64,000 nt of DNA, from contig NMRB01000149.1 in NCBI GenBank assembly GCA_002633025.1, forward strand, positions 502,049 through 566,048, given 5' to 3'. The position numbers and the translations under genes were made by a program. Position 1 is the stretch's first letter, and each line of letters begins with the position of its first letter. Of this stretch, positions 1 through 13,300 are shown one piece after another. Source of the stretch: Notospermus geniculatus. Taxonomy: Eukaryota; Nemertea; Pilidiophora; Heteronemertea; Lineidae. The notes under the pieces are model-generated. The model was not told the origin of the DNA, did not search any database, and was given only the letters and a program-made list of their open reading frames with translations.

Positions 1-1470
1 GGCTAAAATGTCGATGTAACATCTCACTAAGCAACATGTAACATCACACTCGGTATGAAGTGCAGAACTAGCAAGTAATGTTGTGATATAAAGCCTTGGA
101 GCAAAGATCAAGTTTTCCTATGTTTAACTCATAGGAAGTTCATTGGAGTCACCTGTAGGTTTTAAATATCTCAATACTTGCCCGTCTTCTTGGACAGGGA
201 GAACTTTCAATTCAACCTGCAGTTTCGTCTCCAAAACTGCGAATTGCAAGTTTCTCAATCTCTGTATTACTTCTTCACCTCAAGGTAGCGTGTAAGAAGT
301 GGGATGCTTAACCATTGGCCTACCTAATGGTTTTCCTATTGAAAATGTGTGAAGATGGAGATAAATGGCATCACATGAATATTCCAGACGTGATCATGAT
401 CAGTTAGCAGCAAATTCCATTCCCAAGTTCAAGCAACACGATAGGCGTACTATCCAAGTCACACCTGAAGAACCCCCAGACGTTTTTATAGGGTTAAAGC
501 AACTTGTCTTTCACGTCTTCTATTAGCACTTTTCAAAACATGCAAGAACAATAAATACCATGAGTGATTTTCATACCTTTTCCAACAACCTTGATGAAAC
601 CAGCAAGGAGGGATTCATTTAGCAATGTACTTTCTGACCTGTTGGAAATAATGAAACATTACCTTGGGCTAAAGCAATATTTATGAAACAAGAACTTGTG
701 AAGGATTAGACTGGACATGTCTTGATGGGCAGGTGAAGGGAGACCACTTCCTAGGCCTTACATCGGAGATCAAAGTCAGCAGAGGAAGCTAGCTGATACA
801 TTGGGTTAAAGAATCCACTCAGCAGTGGGAAGTTTACGAAAAGTAGCACCTGGATGGACAAGATTTATGCTAAAATAAACTCTAGGCGTCTCAGGGGAAG
901 GAAAGTAAACTATCTGCAATGAATCATGATTGGAAATTTCCTGATATATTGCATCAAAATAGTATATTTTCTGAGTGGTGCAGCGGCAACACAGCTGGTC
1001 TCCCCAAAACAAGCTGAAAAGAAGATGATCATTAAGGAAGAACTCAAATACAAGTAGCATACCACATCTCTAAAACAGGTATTACTGATTCATGGTCTGG
1101 GTTACTCTGTTCTCGACCTGGCTGATTTGTGTAATGGAAGCGCTAATGAGCCCAGTATGTGCCACCCACTCTCAGCAGGTGAACGATTACCTAAACCACA
1201 AACTGCCACTCTCAAAGTGAGCTATACACTTCCTTACCTGAAGAAACACAAAACAATACCACAGCAAGGTCTTTTCAAGTAAAACAATTGGATTGGCAAA
1301 CTTTCAATGCCGCACGCAAACCTGTGATCAAGATGCCAAACCACACTGAATACAGCAGAGCTGCCACCTTTGGTTAACAGAAAGAACTACATGTAACACT
1401 CATGAGTTTGAAGCTGAAGTTTTATTGACAAGTTCTCTTATTCTCGAGTTTCTGCTCCAGAACACTAGAC

Positions 1471-1738
1471 CAGGGGCAGATCCAGGATTCTGGTAAGGGG
1501 GGGGGGCACAGAAGGCCACAGGCAGACCGATGACGGCGAGCGCCAATGGCACGAAGCTACAGCAGGGGGTCTCCACCAGAAAATTTTGAAATCTAGAAGG
1601 CCGTTGATGCTATTTCCCAGCATCTGGAGGGACAAACTACAAGGCAATTCTGTGGCACTTAAGGGCAATTTTTTTAACGTTGGTCACCGAAAAATAGGGG
1701 GGGCACGGGCCGGGTGTGCCCTCCTGGATCCGTACCTG
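1471..1738. mobile_element. 268-base MITE, GGATCC-TIR family copy 1
   Basis: Ends are an imperfect inverted repeat, CAGGGGCAGATCCAGG at the left and the reverse complement of CAGGTACGGATCCAGG at the right. Flanks are TAGAC and CAGAC, a slightly decayed 5-base target duplication. The interior carries a G-run, a conserved CTAGAAGGCC..TTTCCCAGCAT block shared with copies at 28650 and (diverged) elsewhere, and no transposase. It lies downstream of the recognised PDZ-GEF exon, probably in an intron. Confidence 0.75.
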
Positions 1739-1919
1739 CAGACTATTTTCACACCCTGCCTGATGATTTGTTTTTGTGGGATTTTGCAAAGAATCATCAT
1801 CAGTAGCAGGTAGAGTCACATGAGAAGGAGACTGAACACACTGATGTATCAGAATAGATGGCCTTCACGGGGAGATGAGGCGTATGATTATGAACTTATC
1901 ATTGCAGAGGTTTACTTAC

Positions 1920-4900
1920 CAGCTTCGAGGCAGATACATGGAGTTATCGATGAAGACTGAACCTGACATCAGGATGTACCAGCAAGTGTTCATTTCACCA
2001 GGGCTGCAAGACAGAAAAGAGGTACACTATCAATCATGCTGACATTCATACATACATGGTTTATAAAGAATACATGCACATCATCAAGCTAGACGTACTT
2101 AGACCCTTGGCAATATCGGTCCATCCAAGTTAAGGCGGCTCACCACAAGACTGCTGCATCTCTTTTCTTGCAATGAACCTGCTCCAACAGTAGCATTTGA
2201 ACAATAGCGATAAACACCAGAGCAGATGGTTTCCATTAAACATGACACAAAACAAATAACGGAGAGATTTGGTTTCATATATTGCCATTTAACAGACTTC
2301 ACAGCTGCCGACAGGAAGATTTATACACCACTTCAAAACAGGTGGTCCTTTTGCAATGGACATAAAGCCAAAAATTTTCCAATTTCAACAGACAATTTCT
2401 ATGAATTATATGAAACAAAACAAAGATGAGTTATGGTGAAGATTGTTGCATCAAAGGACTTGGTTCAGCTGCTATTTGAACATGAAGATGAAAGCACTTT
2501 GTAATGTAGGAGGAGAACGGTGTCCCCAGAAGACATCTACATTATTACCATCACCTACATTTGTATGCTTCCATGCTAACGTCTTCCTTTCATTAATGAG
2601 AGGGTCCATGGTGAAATGGAATCCCTCACATCACATTCTTTAGAGGTGACTGCCCATGCCTCTGGTATTGAATTTACATTCAAAGAATGTCAGGTTCGCA
2701 TTTCAGGGAAAAAACTGAGGCCAAGTTATGTTTGAATGCCAGTCCCAGGTCTCATGATGTACTGTGTTTCCCTCAATCAACGAACACCTTTGTCAGGAAG
2801 TACACTGCTCTACTAGGACACCTACATTATAAATTCAGTGCCAAGTTGGCCATTTTCTTGACCTCTGTAATCAGGAAACCTCTCAATTAAGGACAGTATT
2901 GGTCAGTCCCAATGGTGTCCTTAATAGAGAGGTTGGTTCTACAGCGAGTCCAGTTTGTTGTGATGTTGCACTCTGCACCAAGATGACACACTGACTCATA
3001 AACCCCCATGGGTATCCTCCAAGAACTCTGGGGATAATGTTTACATATGATTCACCTTCACTATTACAATTACATTACATTCATCTTGGTCTTAATAAAA
3101 TATAATAAGAAGAGATAACTCATGACCCGATAATGAAACAAACTTTAAATGTCCTAATTTCATGATGTTCCATTCACAGAGAACTAGGTCATTGATTTTT
3201 CTGACTAACAAAGTTGTCATGGAACTTTCCAACATTTCCGGTGCAAGCACAAAAGTGGCACCGGAAATAATTCAATTTTACACTAAAGTCTTCAACTATC
3301 TTTGTAGTAGTGCGTGGCAGTTCTATTAACAGCACAGGATGTTTTTTGTTGATAGAAGCAATATAGCTGGTCAACTCGGCACATTCTTGAAACACTTCCC
3401 TCCTCAGATCCTGCCATTTGCTTGAAGGGACACCTGGTGTTGAAATCTGATAACTAAACATACCGGTAGTCATCCTTTGCATATCAGCACAGAATGAAAA
3501 CTCTACAACAGTACATCTCATTTTGAAACACACGACAAGAGAACAATGTAACCGCAGGCCACAAGTAGGCCTACTGGTACCAGTACAGCGAAAGGCTAGT
3601 GTCAGCGCTGCATGAAATTTGAATAAACGAGGCACCTGCCATAACAAGGCTTTTAAATGGGATTGTCACAGAATGTTGAAAGTACCGAACAAGTCACACA
3701 AGGGTTTTTATATTCTGAATTACGTACATGAAGTGGGATCAATTTTCATGCATTAGACCTACCTTAATTTAATTTTTATGGCGTACGGTATACAGAATTT
3801 TCTCAGTCACTGAATTTTTACCGAGTGTAGATGAGGATTGTGTGAATACCTACATGTACTAATGGAGCACATGGTGAGGTTCATGATCTTCATACATGTA
3901 CATGTATATCAGACATGGCAAATACCTACCTATACAACACATGGTTGGGTTCGTGATGTTCATATCGCACATGACGACAAATTGCCCTCAATGCAGGCTC
4001 CCTCAGGGCTCTCAGTGCTTCAAGTCCATGCAGGAAACTGAAGATGACATCCAACTCCTGAAATCAAGCAAGAAACAATGAAAATACATGTAATGTTCAA
4101 TGTTCTAGGCCTGTGTACCATATGTTCCATTCTAAATGTTCCATGTTCTTTGTTCAGTTCTAAAATGTTCCATCAATTGATTACATTTTTATTCTGGGCA
4201 CTGAAAGGCATGCTCTTCTACTTCATTAAAAGTGGGCCGTGAAAGTCCTCAAACACCTTATTCAATACCGAGTACACAGTGCCAACACTTGTCTCTTGAT
4301 TGAAAATTCTCAACATTGTTAACACTGGCAGTAAATCTATTTTTGAGAAATGGGTGACTTATTGTAATGCATGCATGGAACGTGCATTGTGTGGCTGTTC
4401 ACGACATTCAGCAAGGAGGCACACTAAATTGCATCATTCTGTCATAAGGTGAAATAGGCCTACATGCACGACATGACAGCAACAATGTTCATGATTTTTC
4501 AAAACAAAACAAGTAGTAGATGAACACAGATCAATTTGTCTGATAAGTAGGCCTACAACACTACCCAGCACATCAACTGTCTGAACTGTCTTTCATCAAA
4601 AACATAGAGGGCATTGCATGAACAAGGAGGGGCTATTATGCCTTCTACACTACTAACATAAAGGGGCAGAGACTGGTTTTAACACGTTGATATTCACGAA
4701 AATTTCCATTCTTTCCGTGTCAACATGATTTTTAAGTCGGTCACAGGTACATGTTATTCAAATGTTACCAAAACCCCCAGGCACTGCACGAGTTAATTTA
4801 TGAAAGGTAGAGTTGATGTGAATTCAAATGTGATATTTTGATAAAATACACTACACACGAACCCCTTAGTAAGCAGTAATCAATGGAATAAAGAACAAAG

Positions 4901-5957
4901 GAAATAGCGCACATTCTGAACATGCCCGTTAAATATCTCATTATCGGAGAACCAACCAAGGCTATAGAAACCAAGACAATGATGACTCATCAGGTTTTGT
5001 GAGACAGGGACAACGAATATTGTCAATCTGGGGGGTGGAACAATGGGCCAACAGAAAATTGACCCCTTGAGGCTCATCAATTTGCACCTGCTATGTAAAT
5101 GTACTCTATCTGTGTCAGATAAGTTTACTGCAGTGATGCCAGAGGAATTGGCAGTGCACAAACTTCAAACTTGATATCAATAATTCATTGCTTCAAACTG
5201 AATGCTGAAACCCATAGCTGCCGCTGTATTTCCTTCCCTTGATGTAGTAGTGGTCAAAACATGGTTGCCAAGCCTGATCTTATTTCAACATCTCACACTG
5301 AAGCAATTCACATAAGACCTTAGCAACCACCGACACTTTGATAAACATTGATCTCAGACACGTACGCACGCTCTCAATCCACCCATCAATGCAATGAAAT
5401 AGTACAAGCAATGTGCATTATCACCTGAACATTGAGATCAATCGATAAAGTTCAGCTGTGACAGACATTCATCTAATATACTGCCTCAACACAATGGGCA
5501 TACACTGGCCAACACAGGCATGATTTATGCAACTTTCACTGAAATGTGGACTCATCTGTAGCAGTAGGCCTATTTTAATGTGGTAAATGTGGCTGGAAGG
5601 CCTGAACATGACTGTCCAGTGGTCCTTTTTACTGGTGAGGGTACCATACTCCATAAAAGAGGCAAAGTGTTCTATACATTTACATGTACCGGTAAAGGTA
5701 ATTTAACATGTTTAAGGAAAAGTGCAACATAACAAAACTTCGTGAACTGGTGAAAACATGCAAATACACCTGTATCAGGAGTACCAAGACTTCAACTCAG
5801 TATTCAAAGACCACAATTCAATGATCGTCAAATTGACCAATTTGATTTTGTTTCACACCACTATTATTTAAGAAAACTTAACACAAACCTCAGGTACCCT
5901 GTCATGCGAAGCTTTCCGAAGACAGCTGATAAGGTCCATCTCGCCGTAGTACGTCAT
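1920..5957 (-). CDS. RAPGEF2: PDZ-GEF (RAPGEF2/6-like) Rap guanine nucleotide exchange factor, 5' coding exons only
   Basis: The clear exon is 2003..1920 (84 bases, phase 2 in and out): a polypyrimidine-AG acceptor precedes it and GTAAGT follows. It reads PGEMNTCWYILMSGSVFIDN then SMYLPRS, which closely matches the start of the N-terminal cyclic-nucleotide-binding-like domain of animal PDZ-GEFs (remembered as TCWYILLSGSVFI..SMFLPRS). A probable first coding exon is 5957..5889 (69 bases, ends CCTGAG before GTTTGT), reading MTYYGEMDLISCLRKASHD then RVPE, which aligns loosely with the family N terminus. An exon of about 40 codons that should lie between them was not found, and all downstream exons (cNMP-binding, RasGEF-N, PDZ, RA and catalytic RasGEF domains) lie beyond the left edge. 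The family activates Rap1/Rap2 at membranes and junctions. Family assignment is firm for the second exon; RAPGEF2 versus RAPGEF6 cannot be decided. Confidence 0.66.
2004..5888. other. Intronic sequence of the PDZ-GEF gene, no exon recognised
   Basis: No further exon could be supported. At 2875-2950 there is a decayed fragment of the 'GGAACCTCTCT' repeat seen intact at 14598. A 152-codon ORF on the minus strand (3647..3189) has a fairly protein-like middle but no recognisable domain, and contains a small CCGGTGC hairpin; it is not called as a gene. The rest is AT-rich with scattered ACATGTAC palindromes. Confidence 0.45.
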
Positions 5958-8200
5958 TCTGTTGTACACTTCACATTTGAGTCTTTATTGATACACAAGT
6001 GGCAGATTCATACTGCACTCCTCTCTGAAGTCCCCAGGTTTTATATCAACTGTAGTTCCTTTCCTTTCCTGCTTCAAAAAGTGTTAGCATCACAACAAAT
6101 GAGTGACAGTTCATTCTACATGCAGATCATCAGATGTTAACCATGAATACTGCAGTAAATAACCGGAGAAAAATCCTCCAATACAAAAAATTACAGTCTA
6201 ACTCTACACGTAATAACACTCAAGTAGTATTCCAGTGGACGAAAGAAGTCTGGATGGATTCGTAACTCAACACTTCAGAACATGGACGGCCAGAATGTCC
6301 TCAATAATATACCAGAACCCAGGTTTTACCTGAATGATCTGGGTCGTAGTACGGGGAAAGAACCCAATGGACGAATATTTTATACCATAAGCAAAATGCT
6401 CTATACGAACTAGTGACCAATATTCATAGAAGTCCTTTTATCAGGTCACCAATGTTTCAATTTCAAATATTTTCACACGTTTTTTACCGCAGTGAAGCAC
6501 GTCAAGTGGAATGTGCATTATTGTGCTTGAAATGATATTTGATATCTGGGTCAGCTGGCAGGATTCCTAAACTTCCTGGATGGATTCTAATCACAAAATG
6601 TAATTTTTATGTCACAATGGCACTGGACTCTTTTCCTTCTTCTCAGTCATTCACAGATAGTCACTTAAATATATATGGGTATTCCATCAGAATTTTCTAC
6701 TCTCAGACATGGCTTGGCAATTTGAAATATCACTTAGTAGTATTGCATTGAACCAAGTGGACGGTCAATAGTTTCGATATGTATGGTTGCAAAATAACTA
6801 ATATCCTCTGAATCTTGAGATGGATGGAAAGGTACTGGATGGACACGTGTAATGCACAATGGATGGAGAAATCAACATATCACAGAAGTTCCCAAAGTTA
6901 ATTATACCAACTACATCCGTGAAGTACGATAGGCAGTTGCAAATGATTTCCACAGTTCCAATAAAGAATGTGTAATTAGCTCACTCTCTCCTTGTGAGGC
7001 AATTACTTGAGCCACTAACGATCCTGATGAACTTCAGCCACAGCTATCCTGATCTAAATATTATTTTGATCCAGGCAGTTCAGCTGTGCTGATGTACTTG
7101 AGAGAAATATCAGTTATGAAACTGGACTTGCATGCAGAGAGAATGAAACTCCTTTATCCTTCAAAAAATTATCTCCATCTACACACAGTAATACACGTAC
7201 ATTTGTAGCTGCTTCATAATTTGATTTCATGCATTTAGAAGTTACAATCTCGTTCCATGATCTAATCCGAACTCCAACTGCCTGAGTTATGAATGCAAAA
7301 ACCGTACTCCACGATTCATCTTAATGGGACTCCGTTATGCATAGAAATCGACGGCCCAGTGAACATGTCATTAAAATTGAATCGACGTACACATCATGCT
7401 AGCAAACAAATCCTTGATGAACGCCAATTAGAGCATTTAACACCACCCGTCCAACCACCTGTTATTTCTCACATCAATATTCAGAACTGAAGGTATAATG
7501 CTCTTTCTATACATGTAGCTCTCAAAGTCAAACAAGGTCCTTGATGTCTACATCAGTCACACGCTGAAGACCATGAGTGGTTTCCTGAAATGAAACAGTT
7601 CATTTAGACTCGTTCAACTTCAATGTTACAATGCTGTACAGACTGCTGGACATGGACCGCGAGTAACGGACAAGACCCACCTGTCGTTTCTACATAGTCA
7701 TAGGCCTAATACCGCTGGGCTGAGGCTAGTATAGGGATTGTACATTGTATATAGACCTACTAGGCCTAGGCCTATTTGTGAGACTTTTTATTTAGGGCCT
7801 TCCGTGCCTATCAGTCAGTAGGCCTAAGCCTAGGCCTACATGTAGGCCCCTATGCTATATCCACATGTAAAACAGTCTAACTTGATGTAGGCTATAGGGC
7901 CTACCGGTAGGATAACTCTCGAATCTTGGTAGGTAACGTTAGGCCTTTTTTTATGTAGGCCTAGGCCTACCCTAACAGAACGACTTTACAATCCCTCGAC
8001 CATCCATGTCGACCCTGTCAGGCCTGTGCGTGGGTGCTGTGCTGCTGCTGGTCGGTCATCGAACGAAGCCGCATTTTATTGTTGTTTTGTTACGATTGTA
8101 CATTGTGTGGGATTCCTGACCAGGGATTGCAAAGTTGTGTCGGGCCTACCTAGGCCTACATAAAATAGCTACATAAAATGTACGCAAGAATCTATGGGGG
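5958..8200. promoter_or_regulatory. Probable 5' leader/promoter region of the PDZ-GEF gene, with a dense AGGCCT tract
   Basis: From about 7680 to 8160 the sequence is packed with overlapping TAGGCCTAC/TAGGCCTAGGCC palindromes and then becomes CpG-richer. On the minus strand there is a good acceptor (TTTCATTTCAG) at about 7587 that could open a 5' untranslated exon. The placement of a promoter here is inferred only from position upstream of the first coding exon and base composition. Confidence 0.3.
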
Positions 8201-8646
8201 TGACCAGCTGGTGACGTAGACGACACACGGTGGTCATGACAGTGTGCATGATGTGCACAGCACAGACATGCAGAAGCGCGACGCTCGGGCCTTCGTCTGA
8301 AAAATAAGTTTTTCATGAGAATTTACATCATTTCACGCCATTTTCAGTAAATCAACAGAATATGTATTACCAATGAGTGTAAGTCAACTTTAATTTTCTC
8401 GTGCTAAGATCCATTTTCACTGAAAACTCGACGAATTTGTGTGACAAATTTGAAAACCCACCCACACATGGACTTGTTTACTTTCAGAACGAGGCTAGCT
8501 TTGTCACTTAGACTGGTTCCGAACTTTGCCGCTCCACTCCCGTGGCGCTACTGTCCGTTGTGGAATGAGGGGAACCAGTCTACACAGGTGGCTGCGTCTA
8601 AGGCATGTAGGGTGTTCCTTGGCCCTACCACTGCTATGTGGTTCAG

Positions 8647-8945
8647 TCCGACATCAGGGCTGTCATGGCTGTCGGCATTCGGAACGATCTGAGGAGAACT
8701 GCTTATCTGTCCACTGGGCGGCTATCTACGGAAATTGCCGAGCAGTTGCCTTCGGAAGTTCCAAATGGGCTGTCGGGACAGCTATTCATTTGAAAGTCAC
8801 AACCAGACATCACATGATGATGTCTTTGACTGATGGAACAATGGATAAGCTGTTTTGGGGGGCCGGGAATTTATTTTCCCCTACCAGCCCTAAACGTTTA
8901 CAAATTGATGAAAGAATTAAACTAAGAAATAAAATACTTACTTAT
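8647..8945 (+). other. Candidate terminal exon of an unidentified plus-strand transcript
   Basis: After a plausible acceptor (GTGGTTCAG) an open frame of 48 codons runs to TGA at 8791-8793, beginning SDIRAVMAVGIRNDLRRTAY. An AATAAA signal follows at 8928-8933. Codon use looks protein-like and this frame is distinct from the longer overlapping ORF. I do not recognise the protein and found no upstream exon, so this could also be a non-coding transcript divergent from the PDZ-GEF start, or chance. Confidence 0.2.
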
Positions 8946-10122
8946 TAAATGTTTTAATTGATAATATAGACCAATTTGTCACCAACCAATAAGTAGTATG
9001 AAATGCACATTAACTTAAAAATACTTAGGCGAAATAAGACATTGGATAGAAGCTTATAAATTAATACTACGGTACTATCTGACCCAGAGGAAGGATTGAT
9101 GCAGATCATCCAGCATTTCCCAACCCACTGCCACAACCAGGCAATTTTTTGCAATGAGGAGCCATTTATACTTCACAAAATCTGAACCTGCAGCAATGCT
9201 AGAATTAAGTCATAAGTTAAGCTACTTTAGATGCTGTACAATGCCATGATAATGGCTCTTCTAACAATATCTACATCTAGAAGGCAACACCAGAAACAAA
9301 CACAGGGCTTTACTGGAGACTTGGCCACAGAATGCAACAACTGCCACTGCAATACACTGTAGATACATGTACTATGAACTTCTGAAGAAGGGCAATCCTT
9401 CATTCATCACACTTGGAAGTATTACATCTATGTTGCGTCCAGAGAATGATTTGTCCCTAGTTCATGCATGAACAATATGGCACAACCTCTCAGTTATCAG
9501 CAGGTTATTACCAAGGCCACTTGTGGCATTCATCATTCAACCAAAATAAATATGAACATCATCATGGTAATCCTGAAAACTAAGGCATATCATCTAATGC
9601 CCAGTGCTACTTGGAGTGCTTTGATTGCTCATACATGCCCACCCTAATAATCAAATACACATTCTAAATCATGCACTTGACAAATGACACATGACAATGT
9701 GACAACACATCACGGTATACTTTGAATGACACTGGAATGTCTATTAATGTGCATAATGATTAGCACCTGGATATGACAAAATCAATATTGATGTCCAACA
9801 GAATATTCTTTAACTACCCGGTACAAGGAGTGAGATCAATTCTCTCTTTGACTATTTGATTTTGCAAACTTTAAAAATCCTTTTCCACTTAAATGTTGAG
9901 CATCATATTCAACAGTTCTCTCTATGATAAAGAAAATGGAATTCATTGTTCATGTACAGAATGCTGTGATGACCCAAAGGCAAAATATAACATACTGCAA
10001 TGTGTAACTTGTTAAGTAAAATCATATACAAAATTCAATGTTCTAAACTCCTGCATATATCAGATTACAGAATCATACATGAGGAATTGGCAGGGGTAAA
10101 CTGAATCTTGTTGAATAGACTC
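8946..10122. other. Intergenic/3' flanking DNA, nothing recognised
   Basis: AT-rich sequence downstream of LRRC45 on the minus strand. It probably contains the LRRC45 3' untranslated region, but no clear polyadenylation signal was picked out. No ORF, tRNA or repeat could be supported. Confidence 0.5.
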
Positions 10123-10348
10123 TATCACTCCAAAAGAGCGCAGCACCTGACGGGTCCAGCGTCATGACGTCCCGCACATCATTTCTGAACACATGACGTG
10201 ACTCGAAAAAAAAATCCGGTTGTTTCAGCGATCATGACGTCGTGAAACAATTTGATTTTTTTTCGTCTCACCTCAAGACATCATGAAATGACGTGCGGGA
10301 CGTCATGACACTGACCCCGTCAGGTGCTGCGCTCTTTGGGAGTGATAT
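10123..10348. repeat. 226-base near-palindrome just downstream of the LRRC45 stop codon
   Basis: The two arms match over roughly 60-70 bases each: left TCACTCCAAAAGAGCGCAGC... and the reverse complement of the right arm TCACTCCCAAAGAGCGCAGC..., continuing through CACCTGACGGG and TCATGACGTCCCGCAC with a few mismatches. The loop contains further TCATGACGT repeats. It starts only 29 bases after the LRRC45 stop codon, so it would form a large hairpin in the 3' UTR if the transcript extends this far. Confidence 0.85.
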
Positions 10349-10376
10349 TGTCTATTACCCAAAGTTTCATAGGAAT

Positions 10377-13300
10377 TCAGTGCTTGACATAGTTGAGTAT
10401 CGCTTGCTGGAGGACACTTGCACGTTGTGCTTCATCTTCTCGCATCCTCTGAATCTCTGTCTCTTTTGATTTCAGTCTCTCTTGCAGTTCTGTGATTTCT
10501 CTCTCTTTTGCTTGAACTCCATCACGATGTTTGATAGTTTGCTCTGAAAATTAGATGATACAGCTGCTGAATAACAGAACTCCAGAGCTGAAGTTTACAC
10601 ACAGGGTTCTGAGACCATTTATTCTTTGAGTACAAATTCCAGCGCATATATGCTAGCTCACCTGTAAGTTGTTGGTCAAGATGATGCAGCTTTTCACGTA
10701 ATTCTCCTTGCGTCTGATTCTCAGCTTCAAGTTTGCTCATCCGCTGTGTCATCTCCAGCCTGACCTTCCCAACTTCCGTCATCATCTCGCTGTTTTTACC
10801 GGCAAGATCCTATAAATACGAAAACAAGAAAGAGATGTAGACAAGAAACTGGAAGAACTTTCATTTCCTTCTAACTTTAACGCACAATCGACACCAGATT
10901 CTCTACGGCAAAACTCTGAGCTTTGACAAAAGACCAAAATACTTTCAGCAAGATATCTGGGCCGACAGCTACTGCACTGAAAACGAAAGCAAAACTCTTA
11001 CATACATTTTGTAAGCCCTCAATCTTTCTCTTCAAAGCCTCATTCTCAAGAACCAAGCTGCTGTTTTTACTCTGAAGATCCTGGACCGTCCCTGACAACA
11101 TGTTGGCATGACTCTGAGTCTCATCTTTTGACTGCTGCAACAACCGGATCTTCTCTTCATACTGTTTGCATCTCTGCTCCTGAAAAAGTATTGATAACCT
11201 TTATAGCATCAAGTGAGTTTCCCTGTTCATAAGTACACCTGGTATCCCCTCTTCTACAGACCACCTCTGGTTCAAACCAAGCACAAACTGAGCTCACCTC
11301 CTCCTGTCGAATCTTCTGCTTAGTGATCATCAAATGTTCCTCATTCTGTAACCGATCAGCAACATTTGCATTCTTCATCCGACTTATCTCTTCTTCCAGC
11401 TCCAGACGATTATTCTCCAACTTCTGGATGCGATCTTTTAAAGTTTTCTCTGATTCTTCGCAGTCCTGTTGACATCTGGCTACCTGGAGAGAGAGTCACA
11501 CAAATGAACTCTTTTACCGGTAGATGTAAGATCTATCTATGACACGGAATTAGGCTCAGAATATCAATTCTATACCTCTCGTTGCTTAAGTTCCTCCATC
11601 TCACGGAGAGCATCCTTGTACTTCTGTTTCTCATGTTGGAGTTTCTCTGAAAATGAAGGGCATACATTAGGCAGACCAACACCCAAAAATGTATTCCATT
11701 TTGAAAACCTCCACTGGCCACCAACCAATATGGACCTGGCTGACCAAAGCCCTACCTATTTTGATTCAAAATCCATATTCCTCAGTGAGTGAAATGCTTG
11801 CATGGACTCGCTGTGTTAGCAGCTCTTAATGTCACTTACCTTCAAAATGTGATGCTTTCAACTTGAGGTCGGCTTGATTGTGAGTGAGTTGTTCCTTTAA
11901 GTCATAGATCTGCTCCTGTTGAACTTTACACTTTCTCTCCATCTCATCAACCTGGAAGAGCATGATCACCACAGTTAGGTGCAGTACACAGTAATTCAAA
12001 GACAAAACTTAACATTTGAATGAAGTTTGAAGTCTAAAGAAATGGAAGAAATACAGAGTTGTCAATTACCTTGTTATCCAGAGTAGAATTCTTCTCGGTG
12101 AGTTCAGTGACTTCCTTCAGAAGTTTTGTCTCAGTCAACTGGTGGTCCTGGAAAATATTTGATAACAAATGTATCACCAATAAATCCGCATGTTATAAAC
12201 GTGCCTTATTGCAGTAAACATCCATGACGACCACATCATCAAAGGGACTCCAAACCGAACTTTCAATAAAAATTTACCTCTCTTTCTCTCCTCAGCTCTG
12301 TCTGATGTCTCTCTTTACTGTCATCTTGTTCTTGTTTGACTTTCATCACAATGTTCTGGTAGTCATTGCTCTTGACTTCAGAAACGGCGAGCTCAGACTC
12401 AACCATTGACAATCTGAAGTAAGATACATAAGTACAATGTCGACATCAGGAATCATGCACCCGTGCACTAGAATGTTACTAATGTGTTGCTATAATGTGT
12501 CCCCCAGAAAGGTTTCTAATTTGAAAGGGAAACAGTATGATATGCTTTTAGGACTGATCAGAGTGATAAGGCATTGAAGGCTGAAGAGGGAAGGCGGACT
12601 TACTTGGCAGCCAGTGAGTTGAATGCAGTTTTCCTTTCCTCCAATGCTGCCTGTAGTTGTCCAATCTTGTGAGCTGAGGAGCGATGAGAATGCCGCATGT
12701 TCTCTTCTTGCTTGTCAATGGTATCCATCAGATTCACCATCTGAAGTTTGAAAATCAGTATAATTTTCACTCTCTTTGGCCTCCAGTTACATACTCCAAC
12801 TCCATACTGATGCCAGAAACCTGGAAAAGGTCCAGCCTGATGACCAAGTGCATGTACGGCCTGGGCATAGTTGTCCAGCAGACTTTACTGTAACCTACAA
12901 GCTGAAGAACTACCAATTTGCACTTCTTCCACAAACCTGACTTTGCTTTTCCTTTTTGACAGCAATCAATTCTCTTCCCAGCATATTCTGTCGAGTTTGG
13001 TACTCGGTTGCTAATGCTTGATGATCTGCATTGGCAAGTATAGCTGTGTCTGAAAGAGAGGAAAATAACTTGAGCTTTTATGGCGATTCCTAAAGTACCG
13101 GTACCTTGATCACTGCTCTGAACCAAGCAGGGGACATGTAAATTTGATACAGATACAGCCATTATCCACTGTATTTGGCTCTCTACAAAGCAAGCTAATG
13201 TCAGTAATGCCAATAATCAAGCTAATGTCAACAATCTATCACCTTACCTATAGCCTTTGAAATATCAACTGGCACATTGTTCCCAGCAAGATCCAGCTTG

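Noticed and set aside
1-1060. Search for the next PDZ-GEF exon, including the 84-codon minus ORF 1060-806
   Set aside because: A fair acceptor exists at about 1016, but the frame (LFWGDQLCCRCTTQK) does not resemble the expected FGKRS... continuation; the true exon is probably left of the window.
3189-3647. 152-codon minus-strand ORF
   Set aside because: Middle part looks protein-like, but there is no recognisable domain, no splice support and it contains a small hairpin; it lies in an intron-like region of the PDZ-GEF gene.
8526-8948. 140-codon plus-strand ORF
   Set aside because: Composition is odd (many Cys, His, Arg, Trp) and the overlapping frame ending at 8793 looks more coding-like.
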